Assembly (NCBI RefSeq): GCF_001428825.1
Contig: NZ_LMIT01000015.1
Span: 146,698-210,697, forward strand
Length of the DNA stretch: 64,000 bases
Direction of reading: 5' to 3'
DNA from: Nocardioides sp. Root240
GTDB taxonomy: Bacteria; Actinomycetota; Actinomycetes; Propionibacteriales; Nocardioidaceae
Positions within the stretch are counted from its first letter, which is position 1. Every line of letters begins with the position of its first letter. The notes below the pieces were generated by a model, which saw only the letters and a list, made by a program, of their open reading frames with translations, did not search any database and was not told the origin of the DNA. Below are positions 1 to 9,063 of the stretch, one piece after another. The translations under genes were made by a program, and so were the position numbers.

Positions 1-19
1 GGTGTCGGTGACCCCGTCG

Positions 20-82
20 TTTGGTCACAAACCGCAAAAAAACCGGCGCGGAATCTGCGGTTCGTGCCCACTCGAGGGGGTC
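20..82. repeat. Dispersed intergenic repeat, copy 1
   Basis: This stretch aligns along its whole length with 48023-48086. The best-conserved core, CTGCGGTTC then one variable base then TGCCCA, lies at 55-70. It sits about 80 bases beyond the stop codon of the minus-strand oxidoreductase gene. It contains no coding signal and has an A-rich stretch unlike its surroundings. Function is unknown; a 3'-end or terminator-associated repeat is the simplest reading. Confidence 0.55.
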
Positions 83-163
83 ACCACGCGGCGCCCCCTC
101 ACCCGGGCGCATCGCCGAATGACCCACAGGTGCGTGGAGACCTCCGACCTGCCATCCGCAGGC

Positions 164-1588
164 TCAGAGGCGCCGCAGCGCCGCCTCCGCCGCGTTGAAC
201 CCACCCATCCCGTGCACCCCGCCCCCGGGCGGCGTGGCCGACGAGCAGAGGTACACCCCGTCGATCCCCAGCGAGTACGGGTCCGCCGCGACGCGCGGCC
301 GGAACACGATCTGGCGGGCGGTGTTGGCGCCGGCGGAGATGTCACCTCCGACGTAGTTGGCGTTGTGCTCCTCGAGCGCGGCCGGGCCGCGGGTGGCGAC
401 GGCCCGGATCCGGTCGCGGAAGCCCGGGGCGAAGCGCTCGATCTGGCCGATGATCGCGTCCGTCGCGTCGCCGCCGTAGCCGTGCGGGACGTGGGCGTAG
501 GCGTAGACGGGGTTCAGGCCGCCCGCCGACCGGGACGGGTCGACGAGGTACTGCTGGCCGAGCAGCACGAACGGCCGCTCCGGCATCTCGCCGCGGACCG
601 TGGCGGCCTCGATCGCGGCGATCTCACGCGCCGAACCGCCGAGGTGGAGGGTGCCGGCCCGGCGGCAGCCGGGGTTCGTCCAGGGGATGTCGCCCTCGAT
701 CGCGAGGTCGACCTTGAACGCGGACGGGCCGTAGGAGAAGCGGGTCAGGCCGCGCCGGACCCGTGCGGGCAGCCGGGAGCCGAGGATCTCCAGCGCTCCG
801 GCCGGTGCGGTGTCGAGGAGGACGACGTCGGGTGCGGAGCCGGTGAGCTCGCGGAGCTGGTCGAGCGAGGTGACCCGGACGCCCGTCACCACCCGCCCGC
901 CGTACGACGCCAGCGAGGCCAGCAGCGCGCGGGTGATCGCCTCCGTGCCTCCTTGGGCGACCGGCCACCCGACGGCGTGCGCGCTGCCCGCGAGCATCAG
1001 GCCCACGGATGCACTGAGGACGCCGTCGAGCCGGCCGAACTTGTGGGCGGCGACGCCGGTGAACAGCGCCCGCGCGGGCTCGTCGCGGAACCGGCGGGCC
1101 AGCACCGTGGCGGGCAGGGCGGCCTTGAGGCCGAAGCGGCCGAGGGTGACGGGGTGCCGCGGCAGGTGTGCGACGGGTTGCAGCACCTCGTCCATCAGCG
1201 CGTCGAAGGTGCGCACGATCGGGGCGAACATCCGCTCCCAGCGGGCGCTGTCGACGCCGAGGGACTGCACCGACGACGCCAGGTCGCGGGCCGCCAGCCC
1301 GGCCCGGCCGTCGTCGAGGGGGTGCGCGAGGTCGACCTCGGGCCAGAGCCACCGCAGCCCGTGCTGCTCGAGGTCGAGCGAGCGGAAGAAGGGCGACGCC
1401 ACTCCGGTCGGGTGGAAGGCGGCGCAGTCGTCGTGGAGCAGTCCCGGCAGGGTGAGCTCGCTCGTGCGGGTGCCGCCGCCGGGGCGCTCGTGCGCCTCGA
1501 CGACGGTCACCGACAGCCCGGCCTGGGCCAGCCGGATCGCTCCGGCCAGTCCGTTGGGGCCGCTGCCCACGACGACGGCAGTGCTCAA
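164..1588 (-). CDS. FAD-dependent oxidoreductase, phytoene-dehydrogenase type
   Basis: This is a 474-residue flavoprotein of the COG1233 phytoene desaturase-like family. Residues 5-17 (VVVGSGPNGLAGA) form the dinucleotide-binding turn, followed near residue 30 by the ribose-binding acidic residue in VVEAHERPGGGTRT. The C-terminal GVHGMGGFNAAEAAL is the second FAD contact typical of the family. The TTG start at 1586-1588 overlaps the TGA of the upstream membrane-protein gene as TTGA, which indicates translational coupling. As last gene of a ligase/DUF3556/oxidoreductase operon it probably oxidises or desaturates a lipid or isoprenoid made or activated by its partners. The substrate is unknown; carotenoid chemistry is only one possibility. 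Confidence 0.9.
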   Translation of the reverse strand: MSTAVVVGSGPNGLAGAIRLAQAGLSVTVVEAHERPGGGTRTSELTLPGLLHDDCAAFHPTGVASPFFRSLDLEQHGLRWLWPEVDLAHPLDDGRAGLAARDLASSVQSLGVDSARWERMFAPIVRTFDALMDEVLQPVAHLPRHPVTLGRFGLKAALPATVLARRFRDEPARALFTGVAAHKFGRLDGVLSASVGLMLAGSAHAVGWPVAQGGTEAITRALLASLASYGGRVVTGVRVTSLDQLRELTGSAPDVVLLDTAPAGALEILGSRLPARVRRGLTRFSYGPSAFKVDLAIEGDIPWTNPGCRRAGTLHLGGSAREIAAIEAATVRGEMPERPFVLLGQQYLVDPSRSAGGLNPVYAYAHVPHGYGGDATDAIIGQIERFAPGFRDRIRAVATRGPAALEEHNANYVGGDISAGANTARQIVFRPRVAADPYSLGIDGVYLCSSATPPGGGVHGMGGFNAAEAALRRL

Positions 1589-3456
1589 GCGACAGGGTCC
1601 TTCCCGGTGACGGGTGTGGTCAGGGTCTGCTTGCGACGGTAGCCGTCGGCCGTCCAGCCGACCTGGAGCGGGACCGGTCCGTTGGGCAGCCAGGGCTGCT
1701 CCTTCACGCAGTCGCGGACGTCCCAGCCGCCGCGCTCCACGATGCCCAGCGCCGCGTCGATCACCCGGTACTGCTGGGGTCGCGAGGTCCGCCACGGCGT
1801 CGCCTGCGACTCGCAGTAGGCGACGACCAGGTCGCCGGGCGCGAGGTTGAGGCGCTTCTGGACGGCCGCGATCAGCCGCTCGTCGTGCAGGTGCCCGTCG
1901 CCGAAGTTCCAGCCCACGAGGATGTTGCACATGAACTCGCCCTCGCGGACGTCGCGGGTCTCGATGTCGTCGAGGTGCTCGAGCAGGACGGAGAACAGGC
2001 CGCGGCCCTGGCTGTGCATCGACCGCCAGGCGAGCGCCTTCTGGATGGTCATCTCCGCCTCGTCGGCGGTGTAGGGCATCGGCGCCATCCGCTGCAGCTG
2101 GTCGTTCTGCACCTCGACGACCGGCAGCTCGTTGAGCCGCTGCTCGACACCCGGCTTCATGGCCCACACGGCCGAGGCCCAGTTGCCGGCGTACTGGCGC
2201 ATGGACGGCAGGAAGGACACCAGGTCGGGGCGGAAGTTGCCCAGGACCGGGCCGAACAGCAGCAGCCCGAAGATCGGCAGGAGCAGGAGCGGCTCGGAGA
2301 AGTCCCAGATGTTGTACGTCGACGCGTCGAACCCGGCGCCGAGGTCGGTGCCGCCCCAGAGCACGAGCGCGATGTAGCCGAAGTAGACGTTCCACTCCAG
2401 CGGCACCGCGAGCGGGAAGGTCGAGGTGATGAAGATGTGGAACACCAGCATCGCGATCGCGCCGAGCATCGCGATCGTGTCGTTGGTCGTCAGCAGCAGC
2501 ACGACCGGGATGATGATCTCGACGGTCGTGCCGCCGACGTGGGCCATGAACCAGGCCAGCCGCGAGGGCCGGATGTCGTCGGGAGCGTTGCGGTAGTGCA
2601 GCCGCTTGATCACGTTCAGCTGGCCGGGGGAGTTCGACACCATCGGCGGCACCACGTTGATGAAGTGCTCGCCGATCTTCGAGGTGCCGGCGCCGATCCA
2701 CACGACGCAGATGATGACCTTGAACGCGACGACCAGGTTGACGAAGTCGCCCGCATCGGCGGCGTCGCTGAACACGAGCGCGCCGAGGGTCGCCGAGAAC
2801 AGCATGATCGGCAGGTACTGCTCGGACCGCGCGGCCAGGAAGACCACCTTGTCGCGCAGGCCCATCAGCGGCATCAGCACGAGGATCGGGACGAAGGCGA
2901 GCGGCGGGACCAGCTCCTGCGGGCCGGTACCGGCCGGCAGGATGTCGACGGTGTCGGCGTGCGCCACGAGCGGTACGACGAGTGCGGCCAGCACGCCGAC
3001 GTACAGCACGACGTCGGCGACGGTGCGCTCGTCACCGCCGGTGAGGGGGACGTGGCGTCCCCACGGCGCCATCCTGATCGTGCCCGGCCGCAGCCAGTAG
3101 CGGATGTTGCCGAGCATCGGCACGAAGTGGCCGCACAACGGTCCGAACGCGCCGCCGAGGCCGATCACCTCGAGCAGCATCAGCCACACGGCGAGCTTCT
3201 GGTAGACGACCACGTTGTCGAACCAGGTGCCCGGGTCGGTGAAGTGGACGTAGTCGGTGGTCCACGACGTGATGGCGAGACCCACGGCGAAGTAGAGGCC
3301 CAGCATCTTGAGGATGTAGACGACGTGCAGCATCCGCGGGGTGTTGAAGCCGGCGGTGACCCAGTTGGTGCTGAGCACCTTGATCCGCTCCTGGAACGGC
3401 AGCACCAGGAAGTCGTCCGGCTCCATCGGCTCCGGCTCGGGCTTGATGAATCCCAT
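1585..3456 (-). CDS. DUF3556 multi-pass membrane protein
   Basis: The 623-residue protein matches my memory of the actinobacterial DUF3556 family. It starts MGFIKPEPEPMEPDDFLVLP, preceded by a short polar region and then roughly eight hydrophobic segments between residues 40 and 400 (for example VVLYVGVLAALVVPLVA). A soluble C-terminal domain of about 200 residues follows. The ATG lies one base after the stop of the acyl-CoA ligase gene, so the two are co-translated. Segments such as WIGAGTSKIGEHFINVV loosely recall HTTM/DoxX-type membrane enzymes, which is inference. A role in membrane lipid modification with its ligase and oxidoreductase neighbours is likely but unproven. Confidence 0.85.
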   Translation of the reverse strand: MGFIKPEPEPMEPDDFLVLPFQERIKVLSTNWVTAGFNTPRMLHVVYILKMLGLYFAVGLAITSWTTDYVHFTDPGTWFDNVVVYQKLAVWLMLLEVIGLGGAFGPLCGHFVPMLGNIRYWLRPGTIRMAPWGRHVPLTGGDERTVADVVLYVGVLAALVVPLVAHADTVDILPAGTGPQELVPPLAFVPILVLMPLMGLRDKVVFLAARSEQYLPIMLFSATLGALVFSDAADAGDFVNLVVAFKVIICVVWIGAGTSKIGEHFINVVPPMVSNSPGQLNVIKRLHYRNAPDDIRPSRLAWFMAHVGGTTVEIIIPVVLLLTTNDTIAMLGAIAMLVFHIFITSTFPLAVPLEWNVYFGYIALVLWGGTDLGAGFDASTYNIWDFSEPLLLLPIFGLLLFGPVLGNFRPDLVSFLPSMRQYAGNWASAVWAMKPGVEQRLNELPVVEVQNDQLQRMAPMPYTADEAEMTIQKALAWRSMHSQGRGLFSVLLEHLDDIETRDVREGEFMCNILVGWNFGDGHLHDERLIAAVQKRLNLAPGDLVVAYCESQATPWRTSRPQQYRVIDAALGIVERGGWDVRDCVKEQPWLPNGPVPLQVGWTADGYRRKQTLTTPVTGKDPVA

Positions 3457-3457
3457 G

Positions 3458-4927
3458 TCAGGACTCCTTCGCCAGTTGCGCCCGCAGGGCGGGCTTGTCG
3501 ATCTTGCCCACGGGGTTCTTGGGGAGGGCGTCGAGCACGTGGATCGCGACCGGCACCTTGACCTTGGCCAGCTCGGCGCGGCAGCGGGCGAGGAGGTCGT
3601 CGACGTCGACGGCACCGTCGGGGCTGTCGGGAGCGGAGGAGACGAAGGCGACGACCACCTCGCCGTACACGGGGTCGGGAGCACCGACGACGGCCGCCTC
3701 GAGGACCGAGGGGTCGCCGTGCAGGACGTTCTCGATCTCCTTGGGGTAGATGTTCTCGCCGCCGCGGATGATCATGTCCTTGATCCGGTCGACGATCCGG
3801 AGGTAGCCGTCCTCGTCGAGGATCCCGACGTCGCCGGTGTGCAGCCAGCCGTCGCCGAGCGTCTCGGCCGTGGCCTCGGGGCGGTTGAGGTAGCCGCGCA
3901 TCACGTTGGCGCCCTTGATGACGACCTCGCCGCGCTCGCCGGTCGGCACCACCGAGCCGTCGGGCGCCATGATCGCGACCAGCTGGCCGGGCAGCGCCGG
4001 GCCGACGGTGCCCGGCTTGCGCACGCCCTCGACGGGGTTGCAGGTCGAGGCGCAGGTGCCCTCGGAGAGGCCGTAGCCCTCGACGAGCGGGAACCCGAAG
4101 CGCTTCTCCACGGCGGCGAACAGCTCCGGCGGCGCGGGCGCCGCACCGCAGACGGCGAACCGGACCGAGCTCACGTCCGGCTGCACCTCGGCCGGCAGGG
4201 CGACCAGGTGGGAGTAGATCGTCGGCACGGCCGAGAAGTACGTCGGGCGCAGCCGCTCGATCGCCTGCACGAACTCCACCGGGTGGAAGCGCTGCAGCAC
4301 CGACAGCTGGCCGCCCACCGACATCGGGGTCAGCCAGCTGACGCAGATCGCGTTGACGTGGAAGAGCGGGAGCACCAGCAGGCAGTGGTCGTCGGGCCGG
4401 ATGGCGATCGCCTCGCCCATGCTCTCGATCATCGCGCTGACGTTGCCGTGGTCGAGCATCACGCCCTTGGGCCGGCCTGTCGAGCCGCTCGTGTAGACGA
4501 GCAGGGCCAGGTCCTCGGGCGCCGTGGCCGGGGTGGGGAGCGTGCCGGCGGAGCTCGTCGCGAGGTCCTCGACGCCGAGGACGACGGCGTCGCCGAGGAC
4601 CGCGGCCGGGTCGGTGGTGACCACGACGACCGCGCCCGAGTCGCCGATCTGGTGGTCGGCCTCGGTCGCGGTGAAGGTGGGGTTGATCGGCGTCGCTGCC
4701 GCCCCGAGCCGCCACGCCGCCAGGATCGTCAGCAGCAGCTCGACCCGGTTGGGGAGCATCACGGCGACCACGTCGCCGTGGCCCACGCCGAGGCCGGCGA
4801 GCTGCTCGGCCACCGCGTCGACCCGCGCGGCGAGCTGGGCGTAGGTCAGCTCGGTGCGGTCGTCGCGGACGCACGGTCGGTCGTCGTACGACGACGGGCG
4901 GTGCCAGGGGAGGTGGTCGAGGCTCAT
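3458..4927 (-). CDS. AMP-dependent acyl-CoA synthetase/ligase
   Basis: This 489-residue ANL-superfamily enzyme should activate a carboxylic acid with ATP and transfer it to CoA through an acyl-adenylate. The P-loop signature LVYTSGSTGRPKGVML lies near residues 145-160. GYGLSEGT lies in the middle, LHTGDVGILDEDGYLRIVDR forms the hinge, and PKNPVGKIDK near the C-terminus carries the catalytic lysine. The length is standard for medium- or long-chain fatty-acid ligases. It is the first gene of the operon and is divergent from the PucR-type regulator. The acyl substrate cannot be read from the sequence. Confidence 0.95.
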   Translation of the reverse strand: MSLDHLPWHRPSSYDDRPCVRDDRTELTYAQLAARVDAVAEQLAGLGVGHGDVVAVMLPNRVELLLTILAAWRLGAAATPINPTFTATEADHQIGDSGAVVVVTTDPAAVLGDAVVLGVEDLATSSAGTLPTPATAPEDLALLVYTSGSTGRPKGVMLDHGNVSAMIESMGEAIAIRPDDHCLLVLPLFHVNAICVSWLTPMSVGGQLSVLQRFHPVEFVQAIERLRPTYFSAVPTIYSHLVALPAEVQPDVSSVRFAVCGAAPAPPELFAAVEKRFGFPLVEGYGLSEGTCASTCNPVEGVRKPGTVGPALPGQLVAIMAPDGSVVPTGERGEVVIKGANVMRGYLNRPEATAETLGDGWLHTGDVGILDEDGYLRIVDRIKDMIIRGGENIYPKEIENVLHGDPSVLEAAVVGAPDPVYGEVVVAFVSSAPDSPDGAVDVDDLLARCRAELAKVKVPVAIHVLDALPKNPVGKIDKPALRAQLAKES

Positions 4928-5074
4928 GGTGGGCTCCTGCAGGGGCTCGGGAGGTGACGCTCCGACGCTAGGACCGGGCCGTGCCGAGGTTCTTGGTTCC
5001 CCACCACGAACTCGGGGGCGAGATTCGGCGCTGGGGAGCCAAGGCGAGCCGGTGGTTCAGTCTGGCAGCATGGC

Positions 5075-5088
5075 GTGACGGCCGTCAC
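5075..5088. promoter_or_regulatory. Perfect 14-bp palindrome, candidate operator
   Basis: GTGACGGCCGTCAC is a perfect palindrome in the 204-base gap between the divergent acyl-CoA ligase operon and the PucR-type regulator gene, 44 bases before the regulator start. Its position suits an operator read by the neighbouring regulator. No other element stands out in the gap. Confidence 0.4.
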
Positions 5089-5131
5089 CCCTTGGTTCGA
5101 CGGCCCAAACCGCCCCAGGAGGACCGTGCCG

Positions 5132-6370
5132 ATGTCCGCAGCCGAGACCGAGCTCCGGGGTGTCGCCGGGCTGCTCGCCGAGCGGCGGGTCGAGCTGACG
5201 GCGTACCTCGTCGGGCAGTTCGGGGAGCGGATCCCGGAGCTGCCCAAGGACCCGACGCTGGTCGAGCTGCTCGACGGCAGCTCCGGCGCCAACCTGGAGA
5301 ACCTCGCCCACCTGTTGCGCGGGCACATGCCGATCAGCGAGGTGCAGGCGCCGGCCGCGGCGGTGGAGTACGCCCGTCGCCTCGCCCAGCGGGGCACGCC
5401 GCCGAGCGCGCTGCTGCGCGCCTACCGGCTCGGCCAGCAGCTGATCCTGCGCTGGGCCTACGACGAGATCGCCCGCCGGGTGGCCGACCCGGCCCTCGCG
5501 CTGCAGACCACGCAACTGCTCACCGAGACCTCCTTCGAGTACGTCGACGCGGTCTCCGAGGACGTGATCGTCGCCTACCAGGACGAGCGCGAGCGCTGGC
5601 TCGCCAACCGCAGCGCGGTGCAGCGCGAGACGGTCGACGCGCTGCTGCGCGGCGAGCGGCTGGACCTGACGGCGACCGAGGCCACGCTGGGCTACCGGCT
5701 GCGCCAGCACCACCTCGGCCTGGTGCTGTGGACCACCGGTGCCGAGGCCGGTCTCGCCGAGTCCGAGCGGCTGCTGACCAGGCTCGGGCAGCGCGTCGGC
5801 GCGGGGGGCCACGCGCTCTTCGTGCCGCGCGACCGCGACACCGCCTGGGGATGGCTGCCGATCGGTCGCTCCGCCGAGATCGACCTCGACGTCGTGGCCG
5901 AGGTGCTGGCCGAGGCGGCCGACGGGATCAGGGTCGCGGTCGGCGTACCGGAGGCGGGGGAGCCGGGCTTCCGCACCACCCACCTCGCGGCCGCCGCGGC
6001 CCACCAGGTCGCCCTGTTGGGGCAGCAGGGCGCCCCGGTCGTGTCGTACGCCGACCCGACGATCCGCGCCGCGGCGCTGCTCGCCAACGACCTCGACGCC
6101 ACCCGTCGGATGGTCGCGCGCACCCTCGGCGAGCTCGCCGCCGACACCGAGCCGGCCGCGCGGATGCGCGAGACCCTGCTCGCCTTCGTCGAGGACCGCG
6201 AGAGCTACGTCGCGACGGCCGCCCGGCTGCACCTGCACAAGAACACGGTGAAGTACCGCGTCGACCGGGCGATCGAGGCGCGGGGCAAGCCGCTCGGCGA
6301 GGAGCGCCTCGACCTCGAGCTCGCCCTCGTCGCGTGCCGCTGGTTGGGCCCCGAGGTGCTGCGCGGGTAG
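5132..6370 (+). CDS. PucR/CdaR-type transcriptional regulator
   Basis: The 412-residue protein has a helical N-terminal sensory region (residues 1-165), a middle domain resembling the GGDEF-like domain of CdaR/PucR regulators, and a C-terminal PucR helix-turn-helix. The latter contains ESYVATAARLHLHKNTVKYR near residues 360-380. The ATG was chosen because AGGAGG lies 9 bases upstream; a GTG two codons earlier is also possible but is too close to that site. It is divergent from the ligase/DUF3556/oxidoreductase operon and is the likely regulator of that operon. The ligand is unknown. Confidence 0.9.
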   Translation: MSAAETELRGVAGLLAERRVELTAYLVGQFGERIPELPKDPTLVELLDGSSGANLENLAHLLRGHMPISEVQAPAAAVEYARRLAQRGTPPSALLRAYRLGQQLILRWAYDEIARRVADPALALQTTQLLTETSFEYVDAVSEDVIVAYQDERERWLANRSAVQRETVDALLRGERLDLTATEATLGYRLRQHHLGLVLWTTGAEAGLAESERLLTRLGQRVGAGGHALFVPRDRDTAWGWLPIGRSAEIDLDVVAEVLAEAADGIRVAVGVPEAGEPGFRTTHLAAAAAHQVALLGQQGAPVVSYADPTIRAAALLANDLDATRRMVARTLGELAADTEPAARMRETLLAFVEDRESYVATAARLHLHKNTVKYRVDRAIEARGKPLGEERLDLELALVACRWLGPEVLRG

Positions 6371-6472
6371 CCCGTCGGGACCAGGGAGTCCGTCCGTTCG
6401 AGAGCCCGGTTCCCCGGTCAGGGACGGCGGCGCCTGCCTAGGCTGGTGGATCCCCCAGGCAAAGGATCCGTC

Positions 6473-8101
6473 GTGTCGTCCCGTCCCCGTCCCGTGACCC
6501 GTCCCGTGCCCGGTCTCGTCCTCGGCGTCGTCGCCGTGCTGGTCGCCGCGCTGCTGGTCGCCGGACCGGTTCCCGGCGCCACCGCCGCGGGTACGCCGAC
6601 GGTGACCGGCGTGACGCCGGCGGGCCAGGACTGGGCGAACGCGCGGCTGAAGGTCCGCTGGACGCGGATCAGCGGGGCGACGTACCAGGTCCGGTGGGCG
6701 ACGAGCACGGCTCGACTGTCGCGCGCGAAGGCCTACGTGGCGAGGACCAACGCCGCGACCTCGCCGACGCTGAGCACCCGCTGCGTCCCGTGGTACGCCC
6801 AGGTGCGCGCGGTCCGCAGCGGCCGGGTCGGCCCGTGGTCGCGCGCCCGGTCGGTGCGCTTCACCCGCGGCACCCCGGCCCCGCCGACGATCGACGTCAC
6901 CACCCAGACCAACCCGGCCGCTGCGCAGGTCCGGTGGACGGGGACGGCCTACGCCGCCCGCTACCGCCTCGACTGGTCGGCCGCGCCCTACGGCGCGTGG
7001 GCCGGGTTCGCCCACAACTACACCCCGTGGCTGGCGGCCGCGGCGCGCGGCACCTCGGTCACGGTCCCGGCGAACCCGGCGCCCAAGGACCGCTTCCTCG
7101 CGCCCGCCTACGGCAACCCGGTCTTCGCGCAGCTGCAGTACGACAACGGCTGCACGCAGACCCCGCGCCTCTCGACGTACTTCGCGGCCTTCCCGAAGCC
7201 GCGCGACCCGGGGGACGGCGACCTCGTCTCCATCGGCTCCTACAACCTCGAGAACACGCCGCACCACGGGTCGGAGTCGACCAAGATCGCGAACATCGCC
7301 GACAACATCGCGGCCCGCAACCTCGACGTCGTCGCCCTGCAGGAGGCCGACGCCCAGAGCGCGGCCGACGTGATCGCACGCCTGGAGAACGCGGAGTCCC
7401 AGCCGGGATGGGACTCCTTCGGCGTCGGCGCCCAGCAGGTCATCTGGCGCACGTCGGCCTGGCAGGCCGTCGCCGGCACCGGCTCGAACCTGGGCCGGCC
7501 CGGGGACGGGACCGCCGCCACACCGCTGCCGACGCCCGGCATCCGGCTCACGCCCGCCGTCCCCGAGCCCGGGCGGCAGGACGTCTTCGTCGCCTCGATC
7601 CACCTCGAGGACGGCGCCCGCTGGGACAGCGGCGCGACGCCCGCGGAGCGCAAGCGCGACGCCCACCTGGCCGCCGGGATCCTGCTCGACGAGATCGCCT
7701 CGGCCAACCCCGACGACGTGCCGGTACTGGCCGCAGGTGACTTCAAGGGCAACTTCGGCGGCGGCAGCTTCCCCGTCTCCGCGGGCTACTGCGACGAGAA
7801 CAACGGCTGCGTCGGCGAGGGGCAACCCACCTTCGTCCGGGCCGGCTACTGGGACGCCCAGACCGCCGTGGAGAAGGTCGGGATCGCCTTCAGCACCGTC
7901 AACAAGCACGTCGCGCCGCAGCCGGAGGCCGCCACCGGCGTCGCGGGTCGTCCCGACTTCATCCTCGCCCGTGGGGCCGGTGGCTTCACCTACTACCGCA
8001 ACGTGGTCAAGACCTACGGCGACGCGTCGAGCGCGCAGCAGTCGGACCACAACCTGCTGTTCGCCCGGGTGATGGTGCCGCGCCTGCCGGAGACCCCCTG
8101 A
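6473..8101 (+). CDS. Secreted endonuclease/exonuclease/phosphatase-family protein
   Basis: This 542-residue exported protein begins with a signal peptide (PVPGLVLGVVAVLVAALLVAG, then a cleavage region near PGATAAG). Two beta-rich segments, around residues 45-130 and 140-230, look like fibronectin type III repeats. From about residue 245 the endonuclease/exonuclease/phosphatase fold runs through GSYNLEN, LDVVALQEAD, SIHLEDG, AAGDFKGN and a terminal QQSDHNLLF. These match the metal- and phosphate-binding motifs of the family. The GTG start is preceded by AAAGGA at 6 bases; an in-frame GTG 27 bases earlier is weaker. The substrate could be extracellular DNA or a phosphoester. Confidence 0.9.
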   Translation: MSSRPRPVTRPVPGLVLGVVAVLVAALLVAGPVPGATAAGTPTVTGVTPAGQDWANARLKVRWTRISGATYQVRWATSTARLSRAKAYVARTNAATSPTLSTRCVPWYAQVRAVRSGRVGPWSRARSVRFTRGTPAPPTIDVTTQTNPAAAQVRWTGTAYAARYRLDWSAAPYGAWAGFAHNYTPWLAAAARGTSVTVPANPAPKDRFLAPAYGNPVFAQLQYDNGCTQTPRLSTYFAAFPKPRDPGDGDLVSIGSYNLENTPHHGSESTKIANIADNIAARNLDVVALQEADAQSAADVIARLENAESQPGWDSFGVGAQQVIWRTSAWQAVAGTGSNLGRPGDGTAATPLPTPGIRLTPAVPEPGRQDVFVASIHLEDGARWDSGATPAERKRDAHLAAGILLDEIASANPDDVPVLAAGDFKGNFGGGSFPVSAGYCDENNGCVGEGQPTFVRAGYWDAQTAVEKVGIAFSTVNKHVAPQPEAATGVAGRPDFILARGAGGFTYYRNVVKTYGDASSAQQSDHNLLFARVMVPRLPETP

Positions 8102-8154
8102 ACCTGCGCAAGGACGGTCAAGCAGCCGGTCGCCGCTCCGGCCAGACTGGACGC

Positions 8155-9063
8155 ATGACGGGACGTGACCGCCTCCGCGAGCTGCTGGACGCGGTGCTGG
8201 ACGAGGACAACCGGACACTGGGCGACATGGCGGACGGGGCCTTCGCGTCGCCATACCACTTCAGCCGGGTGCTCTCGCGGGACGTCGGCGAGGCGCCGGT
8301 GGCGATGCGGCGCCGGGTCATGCTCGAGCGCGCTGCCTGGCGCATCCGCGGGGGCGGCAGCGTCACCGACGCCGCGTGGGAGGCGGGCTACGAGTCGCTC
8401 GAGGGCTTCAGCCGCGCGTTCGCCCGGGCGTACGGCCACCCGCCGAGCGAGGCCGCCGGCAGCGACGTCTGGCTGCCCGCGCCCAACGGCATCCACTTCC
8501 ACCCGCCCATGAACCTGTGGGTGCACAGCACGGAGCAGCCCATGAACCCCGTCACCGACCAGCTGGTCCGTCACGACCTCGACGACGTCCGCGAGCTGAT
8601 CACCCATGCGAAGGCGCTGTCGCCGGAGGACTGGACGGCGGTCCGCGTCCCCGGCCACCAGGTCGCGACCTGGGAGGGGCCGGAGGAGTCGATCGCGACC
8701 GTGCTGGAACGCGCCGTGTTCGCCAAGGAGGTCTGGCTGGCCGCGGTCGAGGGCACCGACTTCCCGGACGTCGACCGGGAGCCCGACCCGGTCGCCCTGC
8801 TCGCCCGGCACGAGGCCGTCGCCGCGCGCTGGCTGGCCGTCGTGCGCGACACCGACCGGCGCGGCGGGTGGGACGACCGGATCGTCGATGCGCTCTGCGA
8901 ACCACCCGAGTCCTTCGTCCTCAGCAGCATCGTCACCCACGTGCTGACCTTCGGCGCCTACCGGCGCCAGCTCGCCCGCGTCTGGCTGCGCGGCGCCGGC
9001 GTCGACCTCGACGACGGCGACCCCATCAACTGGCTGCGCGCCGAGAACGGAGAGAAACCATGA
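8155..9063 (+). CDS. AraC-type regulator fused to a DinB-like domain
   Basis: The 302-residue protein starts with an AraC/XylS DNA-binding domain at residues 1-110, with two helix-turn-helix units including SPYHFSRVLSRDVGEAP and ESLEGFSRAFARAYGHPP. Residues 125-290 form a DinB-like four-helix domain with spaced histidines (RHDLDDV, HEAVAARWL, VTHVLTFG) of the kind that binds metal in thiol-dependent DinB enzymes. The gene overlaps the next one by ATGA, so the reductase downstream is coupled to it. The DinB part is probably a sensor, which is inference. Confidence 0.88.
   Translation: MTGRDRLRELLDAVLDEDNRTLGDMADGAFASPYHFSRVLSRDVGEAPVAMRRRVMLERAAWRIRGGGSVTDAAWEAGYESLEGFSRAFARAYGHPPSEAAGSDVWLPAPNGIHFHPPMNLWVHSTEQPMNPVTDQLVRHDLDDVRELITHAKALSPEDWTAVRVPGHQVATWEGPEESIATVLERAVFAKEVWLAAVEGTDFPDVDREPDPVALLARHEAVAARWLAVVRDTDRRGGWDDRIVDALCEPPESFVLSSIVTHVLTFGAYRRQLARVWLRGAGVDLDDGDPINWLRAENGEKP

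Noticed and set aside
2..1642. Long plus-strand open frame over the oxidoreductase gene
   Set aside because: It is antisense to a clear FAD oxidoreductase and its translation is Arg/Gly-rich and low complexity, as expected from antisense GC-rich DNA.
5057..8254. Very long minus-strand open frame (over 1000 codons)
   Set aside because: It is antisense to the PucR regulator and the secreted nuclease, whose motifs are intact; the translation has no domain.
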